Below, in pieces: positions 23,987 to 31,626 of a DNA stretch of 64,000 bases. The translations under genes were made by a program, and so were the position numbers. Position 1 is the stretch's first letter. The number at the start of each line of letters is the position of its first letter. This DNA comes from Polyangium mundeleinium. GTDB lineage: Bacteria; Myxococcota_A; Polyangia; Polyangiales; Polyangiaceae. The notes beneath the pieces were generated by a model. The model did no database searches, was not told the origin of the DNA, and saw only the letters and a program-made list of their open reading frames with translations. The stretch is taken from the NCBI RefSeq assembly GCF_028369105.1, contig NZ_JAQNDO010000001.1:7410501-7474500 (forward strand). Reading direction: 5' to 3'.

Positions 23987-25288
23987 TTACCGAATTTGCC
24001 CCTCACCGAAGACGATCCACTTCTTCGCGGTGAGGCTCTCGAGCCCCATCGGTCCGTACGCATGGAGCTTCGTCGTCGAGATGCCGATCTCCGCGCCGAG
24101 CCCGAGCTCGCCGCCGTCGTTGAAACGCGTGGACGCGTTGACGAGCACGCAGCTCGCGTCGACGGCCCGCGAGAAGCGCTGCGCCCGCTCGTAGCTGCGC
24201 GTGCAGATCGCCTCGGTGTGGTTCGAGCCGTACTGCGCGATGTGATCGAGCGCCTCGTCGAACGAGCCGACGATCCGGATGGCGAGGATCGGCGCGAGAA
24301 ACTCCTGCCCGTAATCCTCGGTCGACGCGGGTTTGGCCGAGGGGATCACCGCGCGAGTCGCCTGATCGCCGCGGATCTCGAGCCCCTGCGCCGCGAGTTT
24401 TCCGACCCGCGGCAAGAACGCGAGCGCCACGCTCTCGTGCACGAGCAAGCACTCGAGCGCGTTGCAGACGCCCGGCCGGCTGAGCTTGCCGTTCTCCACG
24501 AGCCGGAGCGCCATGTTGAGATCGGCGCCCTCGTCGACGTAGAGGTGACAAACCCCCTTGTAGTGCTGGATCACCGGCACGCGGGCGTGCTCGGTCACGA
24601 AGCGGATGAGCCCCTCGCCGCCGCGCGGGATGACGAGATCGATCCTCCCCGCGAGCCCGACGAGCAGCCGGATCCCCTCGCGATCGCTGGGCGGCACGAT
24701 CTGCACGGCGTCCGCAGGCAACCCGGCGGACGCGACCGCGGCGCGGACGAGCTCTCCGAGCGCTGCGTTCGATCGCGCCGCCTCCTTGCCGCCGCGCAGG
24801 AGCACGGCGTTGCCGCTCTTCAAGCAGAGCGCGGCCGAGTCCACGGTCACGTTCGGACGCGCCTCGTAGATCATCGCGATCACGCCGAGCGGGATGCGCA
24901 CCTGGCCCACGCTGAGGCCGTTCGGGCGCTGCTTCATGCCGAGCACCTCGCCCACCGGATCCTCGAACGACGCGATCTGCGTGACGGCCGCCGCGATGCC
25001 GAGGATGCGCGGTTCGTCGAGGATCAACCGGTCGACGAGCGCAGGGGCGAGCCCGGACGCGCGCGCGGCCTCGACGTCTTCGGCGTTCGCAGCGCGGAGC
25101 GGCGAGCCCTCGGCAGCTTGGGCGCGCAGCGCCTCTGCGATCGCGACGAGCGCGCGATCCTTGGCTTCACGCGACGCGGTCGACAGCGTACGCGCGGCCT
25201 TTCGGGCGCGCTTTGCGAGCTCGACGAGCTCCTCGGTCAGGATTGCGGTGCTCTCCACGGCGTCGAAACCTAACGCGGCTGCCCGCAC
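23987..25288 (-). CDS. proA: Gamma-glutamyl phosphate reductase (proline biosynthesis)
   Basis: A 433-residue NADPH-dependent reductase making glutamate-5-semialdehyde. The family is clear from GVIAMIYEARPNVTVDSAALCLKSGNAV (about residues 130-157; only key parts quoted), DLVIPRGGEGLIRFV, the active-site Cys in RPGVCNALECLLVH, STRFNDGGELGLGAEIG and HAYGPMGLE. proB is not next to it, which is not unusual. It heads the leftward proA-rsfS-rlmH group. Start GTG 25288 is read 12 bases downstream of a TAGCAC on the minus strand that shares a GCTAGC palindrome with the divergent lipoprotein gene. Confidence 0.95.
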   Translation of the reverse strand: MRAAALGFDAVESTAILTEELVELAKRARKAARTLSTASREAKDRALVAIAEALRAQAAEGSPLRAANAEDVEAARASGLAPALVDRLILDEPRILGIAAAVTQIASFEDPVGEVLGMKQRPNGLSVGQVRIPLGVIAMIYEARPNVTVDSAALCLKSGNAVLLRGGKEAARSNAALGELVRAAVASAGLPADAVQIVPPSDREGIRLLVGLAGRIDLVIPRGGEGLIRFVTEHARVPVIQHYKGVCHLYVDEGADLNMALRLVENGKLSRPGVCNALECLLVHESVALAFLPRVGKLAAQGLEIRGDQATRAVIPSAKPASTEDYGQEFLAPILAIRIVGSFDEALDHIAQYGSNHTEAICTRSYERAQRFSRAVDASCVLVNASTRFNDGGELGLGAEIGISTTKLHAYGPMGLESLTAKKWIVFGEGQIR

Positions 25289-25302
25289 AAGGCCAAGGGC
25301 GT

Positions 25303-25310
25303 GCTAGCGT
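25303..25310. promoter_or_regulatory. Shared GCTAGC core between divergent proA and the small-lipoprotein pair
   Basis: GCTAGC at 25303-25308 is self-complementary. On the plus strand it gives TAGCGT (25305-25310), ending 6 bases before GTG 25317. On the minus strand it gives TAGCAC, ending 12 bases before GTG 25288. One core may serve as -10 element in both directions. Confidence 0.4.
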
Positions 25311-25316
25311 GGCCTC

Positions 25317-25664
25317 GTGTCGGCTCGCCCGCGCGGTGTCCCCGCCTGGTTCCTTCTCCTGCCCCTCGGGCTGCCTACGTGGCTCGGCTGTGGCTCTCAC
25401 GACGACGAGGGGCCGGCGAGCGCCGCGCCCGCAGCGACGATGATCCCGATGGGCGCGCCCGGCGCCGAGGGCGCGAAATTCGACCCGACCCCGGAGACGC
25501 CTCCCCCCAAACCCTCCGAAATGCGCCAGAAGATCGACGGTACCCCCGAACCGCTCGCGCCTCCGAGCCCGTTCGGCCTGCCGCCCGAGAACCAGCACGA
25601 GGGCCCGGCGACGCCGACACCTCCTCCGCCGCCGAACCTGAAGAAGAAGGGGACCCAAATATGA
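25317..25664 (+). CDS. Small proline-rich lipoprotein
   Basis: A 115-residue protein with signal segment AWFLLLPLGLPTWLGC, giving lipobox TWLGC, followed by a disordered, Pro-rich mature part of about 90 residues (PETPPPKPSEM, TPTPPPPPNLKKKG). No domain is recognisable. The start is GTG 25317, 6 bases after TAGCGT. Its stop overlaps the ATG of the next small lipoprotein gene as ATGA, so the pair is one unit. Likely a periplasmic or outer-membrane anchored filler or stalk protein; the function is unknown. Confidence 0.72.
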   Translation: MSARPRGVPAWFLLLPLGLPTWLGCGSHDDEGPASAAPAATMIPMGAPGAEGAKFDPTPETPPPKPSEMRQKIDGTPEPLAPPSPFGLPPENQHEGPATPTPPPPPNLKKKGTQI

Positions 25665-25858
25665 GCAACCGGTTCGTCCCCGCGCTCGTGTCGCTCGTCG
25701 TGCTCGCCGCAGGCGCCTGCAGCAGCCCGCCGAAGCCGAAGCCGCTGCCGGGCGGCCCGCCGCCCGAGTACGAGGCGCCGCGGAGCTTCGATCTGCCCGG
25801 AAACCAGGCGCCCCCGGCCGAAGCGCCCGCGCCGACCGATCCGCCCCCGCCGCCTTAA
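25661..25858 (+). CDS. Very small proline-rich lipoprotein
   Basis: A 65-residue protein with signal FVPALVSLVVLAAGACSS (lipobox AAGAC) and a mature part of about 45 residues consisting largely of Pro, Ala and Glu, ending PTDPPPPP. ATG 25661 is fixed by the 4-base overlap with the preceding lipoprotein gene and by the position of the lipobox. The TAA stop (25856-25858) is the first three bases of a foldback element. The function is unknown; the similarity in style to its partner suggests a shared envelope role. Confidence 0.7.
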   Translation: MSNRFVPALVSLVVLAAGACSSPPKPKPLPGGPPPEYEAPRSFDLPGNQAPPAEAPAPTDPPPPP

Positions 25859-25983
25859 CAACCTGTGGAATGATCGTCGCGAGCGCCCCGAAGCTAGGGC
25901 GACGGAGCGAGGAATCCTGAAGGATTTCGAGCGATGTCGACCGACGATTCGGGGCGCGCAGCAGATAAGTCCACAGGCTGTTA
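25856..25983. repeat. Foldback element whose ends supply the stop codons of both convergent genes
   Basis: Outer arms 25856-25869 (TAACAACCTGTGGA) and 25970-25983 (TCCACAGGCTGTTA) pair at 13 of 14 positions. Inside are GCGCCCCGAA / TTCGGGGCGC arms and a central AATCC-tgaa-GGATT hairpin. The first TAA is the stop of the small lipoprotein gene, and the last TTA is the stop (TAA) of the amidotransferase gene on the other strand. It could act as a bidirectional terminator or be an inserted miniature element. Confidence 0.72.
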
Positions 25984-26778
25984 GAAGGCGCGCCGGATCT
26001 CGGGTCCACGTCCTCCAGGACGACGACTTACCACAAAGGCCCTTCGTTTGGCTTCGACGGGCGAAACCCTCGGCGCGACGCCGCCCTCGATGCAGAGGAG
26101 CGATCGCTCGGGGACCTCCTGCCAAGCGCCCTCGTGCGGCGCCTCCGACGCAATGCGAACGACGCCCGCCTCGGACGAGACGTACAAGCTCCGGCCGAAG
26201 CGATGGGCATAAAGCACGTCCCCATCACTCAATAGAAAATTGATCGCGCCGAAGCGAGGCCTGTCCGTCGCGGCCTCGATGACCCGGGCGATCGCGCGCT
26301 GGGCCGCACCGCCGGGCGCGCGCCGGCTCCCGTACGTGGCGCCGACCTCGTCGAGCGCGGTCATCAGGAACGCGAAAAACCGCTCGCTATCCGTGTCCCC
26401 CGCGATTTCCCGCCTGCGCGATTGCGAGGTGCGTCTTTCGAGCCACGCGACGTCCGAGATGGTGCCATTGTGCGCGAAAACCCACGCATCCCGGCGAAAC
26501 GGGTGGGTATTCGTGAGGTCGGTCCTTCCGACCGTGGCTTTGCGGACGTGTGCGAGGACGACGCGCCCGCGGGTATTCGAGGCGATCGTGCGGAACGTCG
26601 GGTCCGCGTGCGCGCACGTCGGGCTCTTGTGGATCGCCCAGGTTTTCCCGTCATGGGCGGCGATCCCCCAGCCGTGCGGGTGCTCGGACGACAGGGCGGC
26701 GAGGCTTTTGGGAGCCGTGGCGAGCGGCTCGGGGTGAGGTTCGACGTGCCTCGAAACGACGCCAAACAGGCGACACAT
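25981..26778 (-). CDS. Class II glutamine amidotransferase domain protein (YafJ/EgtC-like)
   Basis: A 265-residue Ntn-type amidotransferase. Translation begins MCRLFGVVSRH, so removal of Met exposes the nucleophile Cys; HGWGIAAHDGKTWAIHKSP, VVLAHVRKATVG and FAHNGTISD with the Asn-Gly oxyanion motif confirm the family, and SDGDVLYAHRFGRSLYV follows. It would release ammonia from glutamine or a gamma-glutamyl compound; no synthase partner is fused or adjacent, as in YafJ-type stand-alone proteins. ATG 26778 has TATCAT ending 8 bases upstream, and further upstream residues in frame are a shadow of the Uma2 remnant. The stop lies in the foldback element. Confidence 0.88.
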   Translation of the reverse strand: MCRLFGVVSRHVEPHPEPLATAPKSLAALSSEHPHGWGIAAHDGKTWAIHKSPTCAHADPTFRTIASNTRGRVVLAHVRKATVGRTDLTNTHPFRRDAWVFAHNGTISDVAWLERRTSQSRRREIAGDTDSERFFAFLMTALDEVGATYGSRRAPGGAAQRAIARVIEAATDRPRFGAINFLLSDGDVLYAHRFGRSLYVSSEAGVVRIASEAPHEGAWQEVPERSLLCIEGGVAPRVSPVEAKRRAFVVSRRPGGRGPEIRRAF

Positions 26779-26786
26779 CGGAGCAG

Positions 26787-26792
26787 ATGATA
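26787..26792 (-). promoter_or_regulatory. Candidate -10 element (TATCAT) for the amidotransferase gene
   Basis: On the minus strand TATCAT ends 8 bases before ATG 26778, with no ribosome-binding sequence between; no convincing -35 hexamer is seen. Confidence 0.45.
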
Positions 26793-26889
26793 GCCGAGGG
26801 TGCGAGGATGGGCCAGATTGTACGGGAGAAACGGGTACGGACGGGCGCGCGCGGCGGGGGCGGGATCTGCTAGGATCGACGACGGCACC

Positions 26890-27282
26890 ATGGACGCTCC
26901 TCGGAAGTTCGCGACGTACGAGGATCTGCTGGCCTTGCCCGCGTCGGAGAGGGCCGAGATCATCGGGGGCAGCCTGCTGATGCTGCCGTCGTCGCGCCCG
27001 AGGCACTCGAACGTGCAGCGAGCGCTGGGAAGGTTCGTCGGTGGACCGTTCCACGACGACGACGGCTTCGGCGGCCCCGGCGGCTGGTGGATCTTCCTCG
27101 ACGTGGACGTCGCGCTGGGCCTGCCGCGCATTTTGGAGGATTTTGAATTGCGCGACGGTTTGTGGGTGAACATCGCGTCGTACGACGAGCACGCGACGGC
27201 GCAGATTCCGCCCTTCGAGGCCGTCGAATTGCCGATGCCCCGTATCTTCCTGCCGCGCCCGCCGAGCAGCGAAGGGGCTTGA
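26890..27282 (+). pseudogene. Uma2-family gene with internal deletion of the catalytic core
   Basis: A continuous 130-codon frame whose two halves match the ends of Uma2 proteins: RKFATYEDLLALPASERAEI, IIGGSLLMLPSSRPRHSNVQ and GPGGWWIFLDVDVALGLP from the N-terminal part, then directly LEDFELRDGLWVNIASYDEH and IPPFEAVELPMP from the C-terminal end. The middle, which in Uma2 proteins holds the P-D, E-V-x-S-P-S-T and W-L-V-D-P segments with the catalytic acids, is absent, probably by an in-frame deletion of about 60-70 codons near 27130. The product may be made but should be inactive as a nuclease. TAGGAT at 26871-26876 lies 13 bases before the ATG. Confidence 0.75.
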
Positions 27283-27292
27283 CCCGCCCGCT

Positions 27293-28060
27293 TCAGACGA
27301 TCGTCAACCCGCCGTCCGCCACGAAGCTCGCTCCGTGGCAATAACTCGAATCGTCCGACGCGAGGAAGAGCGCGAGCTTCGCCATTTCCTCGTTGGTGGC
27401 CACGCGACGGGCGGGAATCATTTGCTGGTAGCCAGCCCGCAGCGCCTCGGCGTGCCCCGGGGCCATTTGTTCGGTGAACGCGTACATCATGCGGTTGTCG
27501 ACGCCGCCCGGGACCATCGCATTGACCCGGATGTTCACGGGCGCGAGCTCGGCCGCCGCCGTGCGCACGAGCGCGAGCACCGCGGCCTTGCTCGTCGCAT
27601 ACGCGGCGCACCCCGGGAACGAGGTGATCGCGGCCGTCGACGACGTGACCACGATGCTCCCTCCGCCCCGCTCCCGCATGCGCGGAATGACCTTCTGGAT
27701 GCCCAGGAACGCCCCGCGGACGTGAATCGCGTGAAGGTCGTCGAGCACCGCCACGTCGAGGTCCGCGATGGGCGTGACCGTCCCCTCGTTTCCCGCATTC
27801 GCAAAAAGCACGTCGACCCCGCCGAAGGCCCGAACCGCCGCGTCGACGTACCGCGTGGAGTCTTCGATCGTTCGGACGTCCGCCACCACGGTGCGCGTCC
27901 GCGCGGAATCACACCCCTCCGCGGCCTGCCGCAGCCGCTCTTCGTCGCGACCGACCAGCACGAGCTTGGCCCCCTCGCGTGAAAAGAGCGCGGCCGTCGC
28001 CGTCCCAATGCCCCCCGAAGCTCCCGTGATGATGACGACCTTGTCCGTCAGCTTCCCCAT
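27293..28060 (-). CDS. Short-chain dehydrogenase/reductase (SDR) family oxidoreductase
   Basis: About 255 residues of a classical SDR: cofactor motif TGASGGIGTATA near the N-terminus, structural LFANAGNEG, catalytic Ser in IVVTSSTAAITS and Tyr-Lys in YATSKAA, and the C-terminal ASFVADGGLTIV common to FabG-like enzymes. Substrate cannot be inferred. ATG 28060 is chosen over GTG 28066 because a TAGCGT hexamer ends exactly 9 bases before it, as in other first genes here. Convergent with the Uma2 remnant, 10 bases between stops. Confidence 0.9.
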   Translation of the reverse strand: MGKLTDKVVIITGASGGIGTATAALFSREGAKLVLVGRDEERLRQAAEGCDSARTRTVVADVRTIEDSTRYVDAAVRAFGGVDVLFANAGNEGTVTPIADLDVAVLDDLHAIHVRGAFLGIQKVIPRMRERGGGSIVVTSSTAAITSFPGCAAYATSKAAVLALVRTAAAELAPVNIRVNAMVPGGVDNRMMYAFTEQMAPGHAEALRAGYQQMIPARRVATNEEMAKLALFLASDDSSYCHGASFVADGGLTIV

Positions 28061-28069
28061 AGGCACGGC

Positions 28070-28075
28070 ACGCTA
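28070..28075 (-). promoter_or_regulatory. Candidate -10 element (TAGCGT) for the SDR gene
   Basis: On the minus strand TAGCGT ends 9 bases before ATG 28060 but only 3 before GTG 28066, which favours the ATG. Confidence 0.45.
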
Positions 28076-28117
28076 CCGATTCTTCCCGCCTTTTGCCAGC
28101 GCAGCGAGGCCCGGAGC

Positions 28118-28193
28118 TGGGGCGTCGCCCCAGGCCCCAGGAGGGGGCGGACAGCCCCCCGCGGGGTCCGGGGCAGCGCCCCGGCGCGGCGGG
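28118..28193 (-). repeat. Partial hairpin module (H1/H2 parts)
   Basis: Contains TGGGGCGTCGCCCCA, an H2-type hairpin with arms GGGGGC/GCCCCC and an H1-type CCGGGGCAGCGCCCCGG. No H3 or H4 is present in this copy. It abuts the phased array to its right. Confidence 0.75.
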
Positions 28194-28485
28194 GGCTCAC
28201 CTACCCCCGCGCGCTTCGTCGAAGGACTCGGATCACGGCTCGCCTGCCCCCGCGCGCGTCGTGACCACGGGAGGGACGGGGCGTCCCGCCAGGGAACATG
28301 GCGTGACTACCGGAGGATCACGGCTCGGCTTGGTGTGTACGGTGGCAGCGCGGGGGAGGATCGGAGCGTCCTTCGCGTGGGATGGACGCGGAGCGGGAGA
28401 GGGACGGGGTCACCTGGCCGCGTTGGGTCGCGGAGCGGGGGTGGATCACGGCTCTGGGCATGGGTTTCATCGGGAAGCCGCTGCG
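28188..28485. repeat. Phased tandem array B: seven units of 42-43 bp
   Basis: Unit starts at 28188, 28230, 28273, 28315, 28358, 28401 and 28443 give steps of 42, 43, 42, 43, 43 and 42. Units at 28230, 28315 and 28443 begin GGATCACGGCTC, those at 28273 and 28401 begin GGGACGGGG, and 28358 begins GGATCGGAGCG. Units at 28188 and 28230 share CCCCCGCGCGC in register. The sequence is unrelated to arrays A and C, but the period is the same. It is not a multiple of three, and no gene is credible here. Confidence 0.78.
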
Positions 28486-28486
28486 C

Positions 28487-28589
28487 TGGGGCCTTGCCCC
28501 AGGCCCCACCAGGGGCTGTCCGCCCCTGGACCCGGACCAGGGCCAGCCCTGGACCCCTGGGCATCGACTGCGCGAAGCGCAGTCGATGC
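28487..28589 (+). repeat. Complete four-hairpin module H1-H4
   Basis: H1 TGGGGCCTTGCCCCA (28487-28501), H2 with arms CCAGGGGC/GCCCCTGG (28509-28529), H3 CCAGGGCCAGCCCTGG (28537-28552) and H4 with arm GCATCGACTGCGC and loop GAA (28561-28589). The order equals that of the left end of the 7.2-kb element, while the stem sequences of H1, H3 and H4 differ yet stay paired. Confidence 0.85.
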
Positions 28590-28629
28590 GGGGAAATTGC
28601 TTGTAACTGTCCGCCCCCCTTTGCAGCCA

Positions 28630-28871
28630 GGGGCTGGACCCAAGCTCGATGAACTGCGCGATGCGCAGTTCATCGAACAGCCAGGGTCAAGACCGGCAAC
28701 GACCCTGCCAACCGAGACAGCCGCGTGGCGGGTTCGGCTGGCAACCCGGCTTCTTCGTCGGCCTGTTTGAAAAACTGCGCACCGCGCAGTTTTTCAACCC
28801 TGGGTCCAGCCCCTGGCTGGTCCGGGGTCGAGGGGGCGGACAGCCCCCCGCGGGGTCCGGGGCAGCGCCCC
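28630..28871 (-). repeat. Double hairpin module, inverted relative to 7283-7433 and ending 25 bases before a lipoprotein gene
   Basis: H4-type palindrome at 28646-28676 (arm TCGATGAACTGCGC, loop GAT), a linker containing GGTCAAGACCGGCAACG, a second H4 at 28767-28797 (arm TTGAAAAACTGCGC, loop ACC), then H3 CCAGCCCCTGGCTGG (28806-28820), H2 (about 28832-28849) and H1 GGGGCAGCGCCCC (28859-28871). The reverse complement of 28646-28797 aligns with 7283-7433 along its whole length. Confidence 0.85.
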
Positions 28872-28895
28872 GGCGGCGGCGCCACGTGAACTGGG

Positions 28896-29387
28896 ATGAT
28901 ACCCTTGCTCCCCGTGATTCGGCTCGGCTCGCTCGTCCTCCCTGCCCTGCTCCTCGCCCTCCCCGCGTGCTCCCGCGGCGACGCCCCGGCCGACCCCTCG
29001 CCGCCCCCCGTCGTGTCCTCCCGGCCCGCGCCTGCGCCCCGCCCGGCTGGCCCCGCCGAACTCGCCCTCGTCGCGCCCCTCGCGCCCGGCAGCACGCTCG
29101 ACGGTTTTGCCGTGCGCGACATCCGCGCGGTGCAGAACGGCGTCCTCACGCTCGTTTGCGCAAAGGATCGGGCCCTCGTGCGCCTCTCCGTCGCGCTCGT
29201 CGCGGACGACGGCCCCGCGCCGCCTGCTGTCGCCGGCAAATACGCGATCTTTTACTCGGCGCGTGGCAGCGATCCGGCGGACGGCGAGCGCCTCGCCAAG
29301 GCCCTCGCGGCCATCCTGGAGAAACACCCCGACGTACCCGTTCCGCCGGGGATGACCTCGTTCGTCCCGACGCCCATTCCCATCTAG
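28896..29387 (+). CDS. Hypothetical lipoprotein
   Basis: A 163-residue protein with signal SLVLPALLLALPACSRG (lipobox LALPAC region), a Pro-rich spacer and a domain of about 110 residues beginning LALVAPLAPGSTLDGFAVRD. The domain contains GVLTLVCAKDRALVRLSVAL and KYAIFYSARGSDPADGERLA, an alternating strand pattern followed by a helix. I do not recognise the family. The start lies 25 bases beyond a hairpin module, so its promoter may be inside or next to the repeat; GTG 28914 is an alternative start. It is transcribed toward guaA, 57 bases away. Confidence 0.78.
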   Translation: MIPLLPVIRLGSLVLPALLLALPACSRGDAPADPSPPPVVSSRPAPAPRPAGPAELALVAPLAPGSTLDGFAVRDIRAVQNGVLTLVCAKDRALVRLSVALVADDGPAPPAVAGKYAIFYSARGSDPADGERLAKALAAILEKHPDVPVPPGMTSFVPTPIPI

Positions 29388-29431
29388 CCCCTTCGCGCCC
29401 TCCGGTGCTCGCCCCCTCTCGCGAAAAGTGC

Positions 29432-29437
29432 TAGCGC
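29432..29437 (+). promoter_or_regulatory. Candidate -10 element (TAGCGC) for guaA
   Basis: GTGCTAGCGC ends 7 bases before the guaA ATG. The same GCTAGCG string precedes the small-lipoprotein pair and the biotin carrier gene. Confidence 0.45.
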
Positions 29438-29444
29438 GGCGACC

Positions 29445-31001
29445 ATGCTCACTGGCCGACGGGACCTCGTCCTGATCCTGGATTTCGGTTCGCAGTACAC
29501 CCAGCTCATCGCCCGCCGGATCCGCGAGGCCTCCGTGTACTGCGAGGTCTACCGCTATGACCTGCCGATCGAGCGCATCCGCGAGCTCGCCCCCCGCGGC
29601 ATCATCCTCTCGGGCGGACCGTCGAGCGTGTACGGCGAGGGCGCCCCGCACATCTCCGCCGAGCTCTTCTCCGTTGGCATCCCGATCCTCGGCATCTGCT
29701 ACGGCATGCAGCTCCTCTCGCACCTGCTCGGCGGCAAGGTCGAGCGCGGCGCCGAGGGCGAATACGGGCCCGCGCTGGTCCGCACGACCCGCGCCGCCGG
29801 CGTCTTCGCGCGCTTCAACGACGGCGACGTCCTCGACGTCTGGATGAGCCACGGCGACAAGGTCGTCGAGCTCCCGCCCGGCTTCTCCACGCTCGGCACC
29901 ACCGACACCACCCCGTTCGCCGCCATCGCCGACGACGAGCGCCGCATCTACGGCCTGCAATTCCACCCTGAGGTCGCGCACACGCGCCGCGGCAAGGACC
30001 TGCTCGAAGCATTCCTCTTCGACGTCTGCGGCCTCGAGCCCACGTGGACCCCGGCCTCGTTCGTCGAGGAATCGGTCGCGGTGATCCGCCAGAAGGTCGG
30101 CCCCGACGCGAGCGCCGTGTGTGGCCTCTCGGGCGGCGTCGACTCCTCGGTCGCCGCGATCCTCTGCCACCGCGCGCTCGGCGACCGGCTCGTCTGCATC
30201 TTCGTCGACAACGGCCTCTTGCGAAAAGGCGAGGCTGAGCAAGTCGTGAAGATGTTCGGCGACCACTACCACCTCCGGCTCGTGCACGTGGATGCCCGCA
30301 AGCGCTTCCTCGACGCGCTCTCCGGCGTCACGGATCCCGAGCAGAAGCGCAAGACGATCGGCCGCGTCTTCATCGAGGTCTTCGAGGAGGAGGCGAAGAA
30401 GATCGAGGATTGCCGCTTCCTCGTGCAAGGTACGCTCTACCCGGACGTGATCGAGAGCGTCTCGGCGAAGGGCCCGAGCGCGGTGATCAAGAGCCACCAC
30501 AACGTCGGCGGCTTGCCGGAGCGCATGAAGCTCGGCCTCGTCGAGCCGCTGCGTGAGCTCTTCAAGGACGAGGTGCGCGCGGTCGGCGCGACGATGGGCA
30601 TCCCGCACCACCTGCTCTGGCGCCACCCCTTCCCCGGCCCTGGACTTGCCGTGCGTTGCCTCGGCCCGCTCACCGAGGAGCGGCTCCAGGTCTTGCGCGA
30701 GGCCGACGCGATCTTCGAGGAGGAGATCCGCGAGGCGGGGCTCTACGACAAGATCTGGCAAAGCTTCTGCGTGCTCTTGCCCGTCCGCACCGTCGGCGTG
30801 ATGGGCGACGAGCGCACGTACGACGAGGTGATCGCGCTGCGGGCCGTGGAGTCGAAGGACGGCATGACGGCCGACTGGTCGCGCATCCCGCACGAGGTGC
30901 TCGGACGAACGAGCGCGCGGATCATCAACGAGGTCCGCGGCGTGAACCGCGTCGTGTACGATGTCTCGTCGAAGCCTCCGGCCACGATCGAGTGGGAATG
31001 A
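29445..31001 (+). CDS. guaA: GMP synthase (glutamine-hydrolysing)
   Basis: A 518-residue enzyme aminating XMP to GMP. N-terminal class I glutaminase with nucleophile Cys in [11 protein letters not shown] and His/Glu in QFHPEVAHT; then the ATP-pyrophosphatase domain with P-loop [12 protein letters not shown]; then the GMP synthase dimerisation domain, ending [21 protein letters not shown] (given by position at the C-terminus; key end PPATIEWE). [10 protein letters not shown] and [13 protein letters not shown] are also diagnostic. Full length. The stop TGA overlaps the start of the PEGA lipoprotein gene. Confidence 0.98.
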   Translation: MLTGRRDLVLILDFGSQYTQLIARRIREASVYCEVYRYDLPIERIRELAPRGIILSGGPSSVYGEGAPHISAELFSVGIPILGICYGMQLLSHLLGGKVERGAEGEYGPALVRTTRAAGVFARFNDGDVLDVWMSHGDKVVELPPGFSTLGTTDTTPFAAIADDERRIYGLQFHPEVAHTRRGKDLLEAFLFDVCGLEPTWTPASFVEESVAVIRQKVGPDASAVCGLSGGVDSSVAAILCHRALGDRLVCIFVDNGLLRKGEAEQVVKMFGDHYHLRLVHVDARKRFLDALSGVTDPEQKRKTIGRVFIEVFEEEAKKIEDCRFLVQGTLYPDVIESVSAKGPSAVIKSHHNVGGLPERMKLGLVEPLRELFKDEVRAVGATMGIPHHLLWRHPFPGPGLAVRCLGPLTEERLQVLREADAIFEEEIREAGLYDKIWQSFCVLLPVRTVGVMGDERTYDEVIALRAVESKDGMTADWSRIPHEVLGRTSARIINEVRGVNRVVYDVSSKPPATIEWE

Positions 31002-31315
31002 TGGAAACGAGCGCGAAACGCGGGAGCTTGGCGGCCCTTCTGTGCAGCCTATTCATCGGGGCCTGCGCGCCGAGCGTGCCGGCCACGGTCTCGCTGCGGG
31101 TGAAGGGCAACGCCCCGGACGCGTCGGTGACGATCGACGACATGTACATCGGGGCGCTCGCGTTCGTGGCGAAGCGCGGCGTCGCCCTGCCGCCGGGCAA
31201 ACACCGGATTACCATCGAGAAGCCCGGCTTTTTTCCCTGGGACAAGCTCGTCGAGGCCCGCGAGGGGGATCCGCCGATCCACCTCGCGGTGGACCTCGTG
31301 AAAATCCCGGATTGA
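30998..31315 (+). CDS. Small PEGA-domain lipoprotein
   Basis: A 105-residue lipoprotein: signal [15 protein letters not shown] (lipobox FIGAC) and a PEGA-like beta-sandwich ([22 protein letters not shown], of which [12 protein letters not shown] is the core; [18 protein letters not shown] is the classic PEGA ending). PEGA domains are common in myxobacterial surface and kinase-associated proteins and bind no known small ligand. The start is either ATG 30998, overlapping the guaA stop, or ATG 31001. Co-transcription with guaA is likely but functional linkage is not implied. Confidence 0.8.
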   Translation: MMETSAKRGSLAALLCSLFIGACAPSVPATVSLRVKGNAPDASVTIDDMYIGALAFVAKRGVALPPGKHRITIEKPGFFPWDKLVEAREGDPPIHLAVDLVKIPD

Positions 31316-31340
31316 TCGCGCCCGTTCGGGCAAGAAGGAC

Positions 31341-31368
31341 TTGACTCTGCGGGATGTTTCGCTACCGT
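31341..31368 (+). promoter_or_regulatory. Candidate housekeeping promoter for the 56-residue basic protein
   Basis: TTGACT at 31341-31346 and TACCGT at 31363-31368 are separated by 16 bases. Transcription would begin about 15 bases before the GAGGA-preceded ATG. It is one of the few places in the window where both hexamers are visible. Confidence 0.45.
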
Positions 31369-31390
31369 CCCGCGCTCCCCGAGGACAGAC

Positions 31391-31561
31391 ATGGCGAATA
31401 CCCCGAAGTGGAACATCCGGTTGCGGCACGAGTGGCTCTCCACGCCGCTGAAGAAGAAGCGGATCAAGCGCGGCCAGAAGGCGCGTATTGGCCTGCTGGA
31501 CGCCGAGGCGCGGAAGAAGACCAAGGCCGACAAGGCCCCAAAGGCCGAACAGGCGTCCTGA
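31391..31561 (+). CDS. Small highly basic protein of unknown function (56 residues)
   Basis: A 56-codon gene beginning MANTPKWNIRLRHEWLSTPL and continuing with KKKRIKRGQKARIG and a Lys/Ala-rich tail; about a third of residues are Lys or Arg. ATG 31391 has GAGGA five bases upstream. It has its own apparent promoter (31341-31368) and a rho-independent-type terminator (31627-31669), so it looks like a discrete, probably well-expressed unit. The size and charge resemble small ribosome- or nucleic-acid-associated proteins, but I recognise no family and claim no function. Confidence 0.7.
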   Translation: MANTPKWNIRLRHEWLSTPLKKKRIKRGQKARIGLLDAEARKKTKADKAPKAEQAS

Positions 31562-31626
31562 CCGGACGTTCGGACTTCTTGGCGGCACGCGCGAGACACC
31601 TGCGCGCACGCTGATCCGAGACGAAG

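Noticed and set aside
28794-30893. 699-codon open frame antisense to guaA
   Set aside because: Same shadow effect; guaA has all catalytic motifs on the plus strand.
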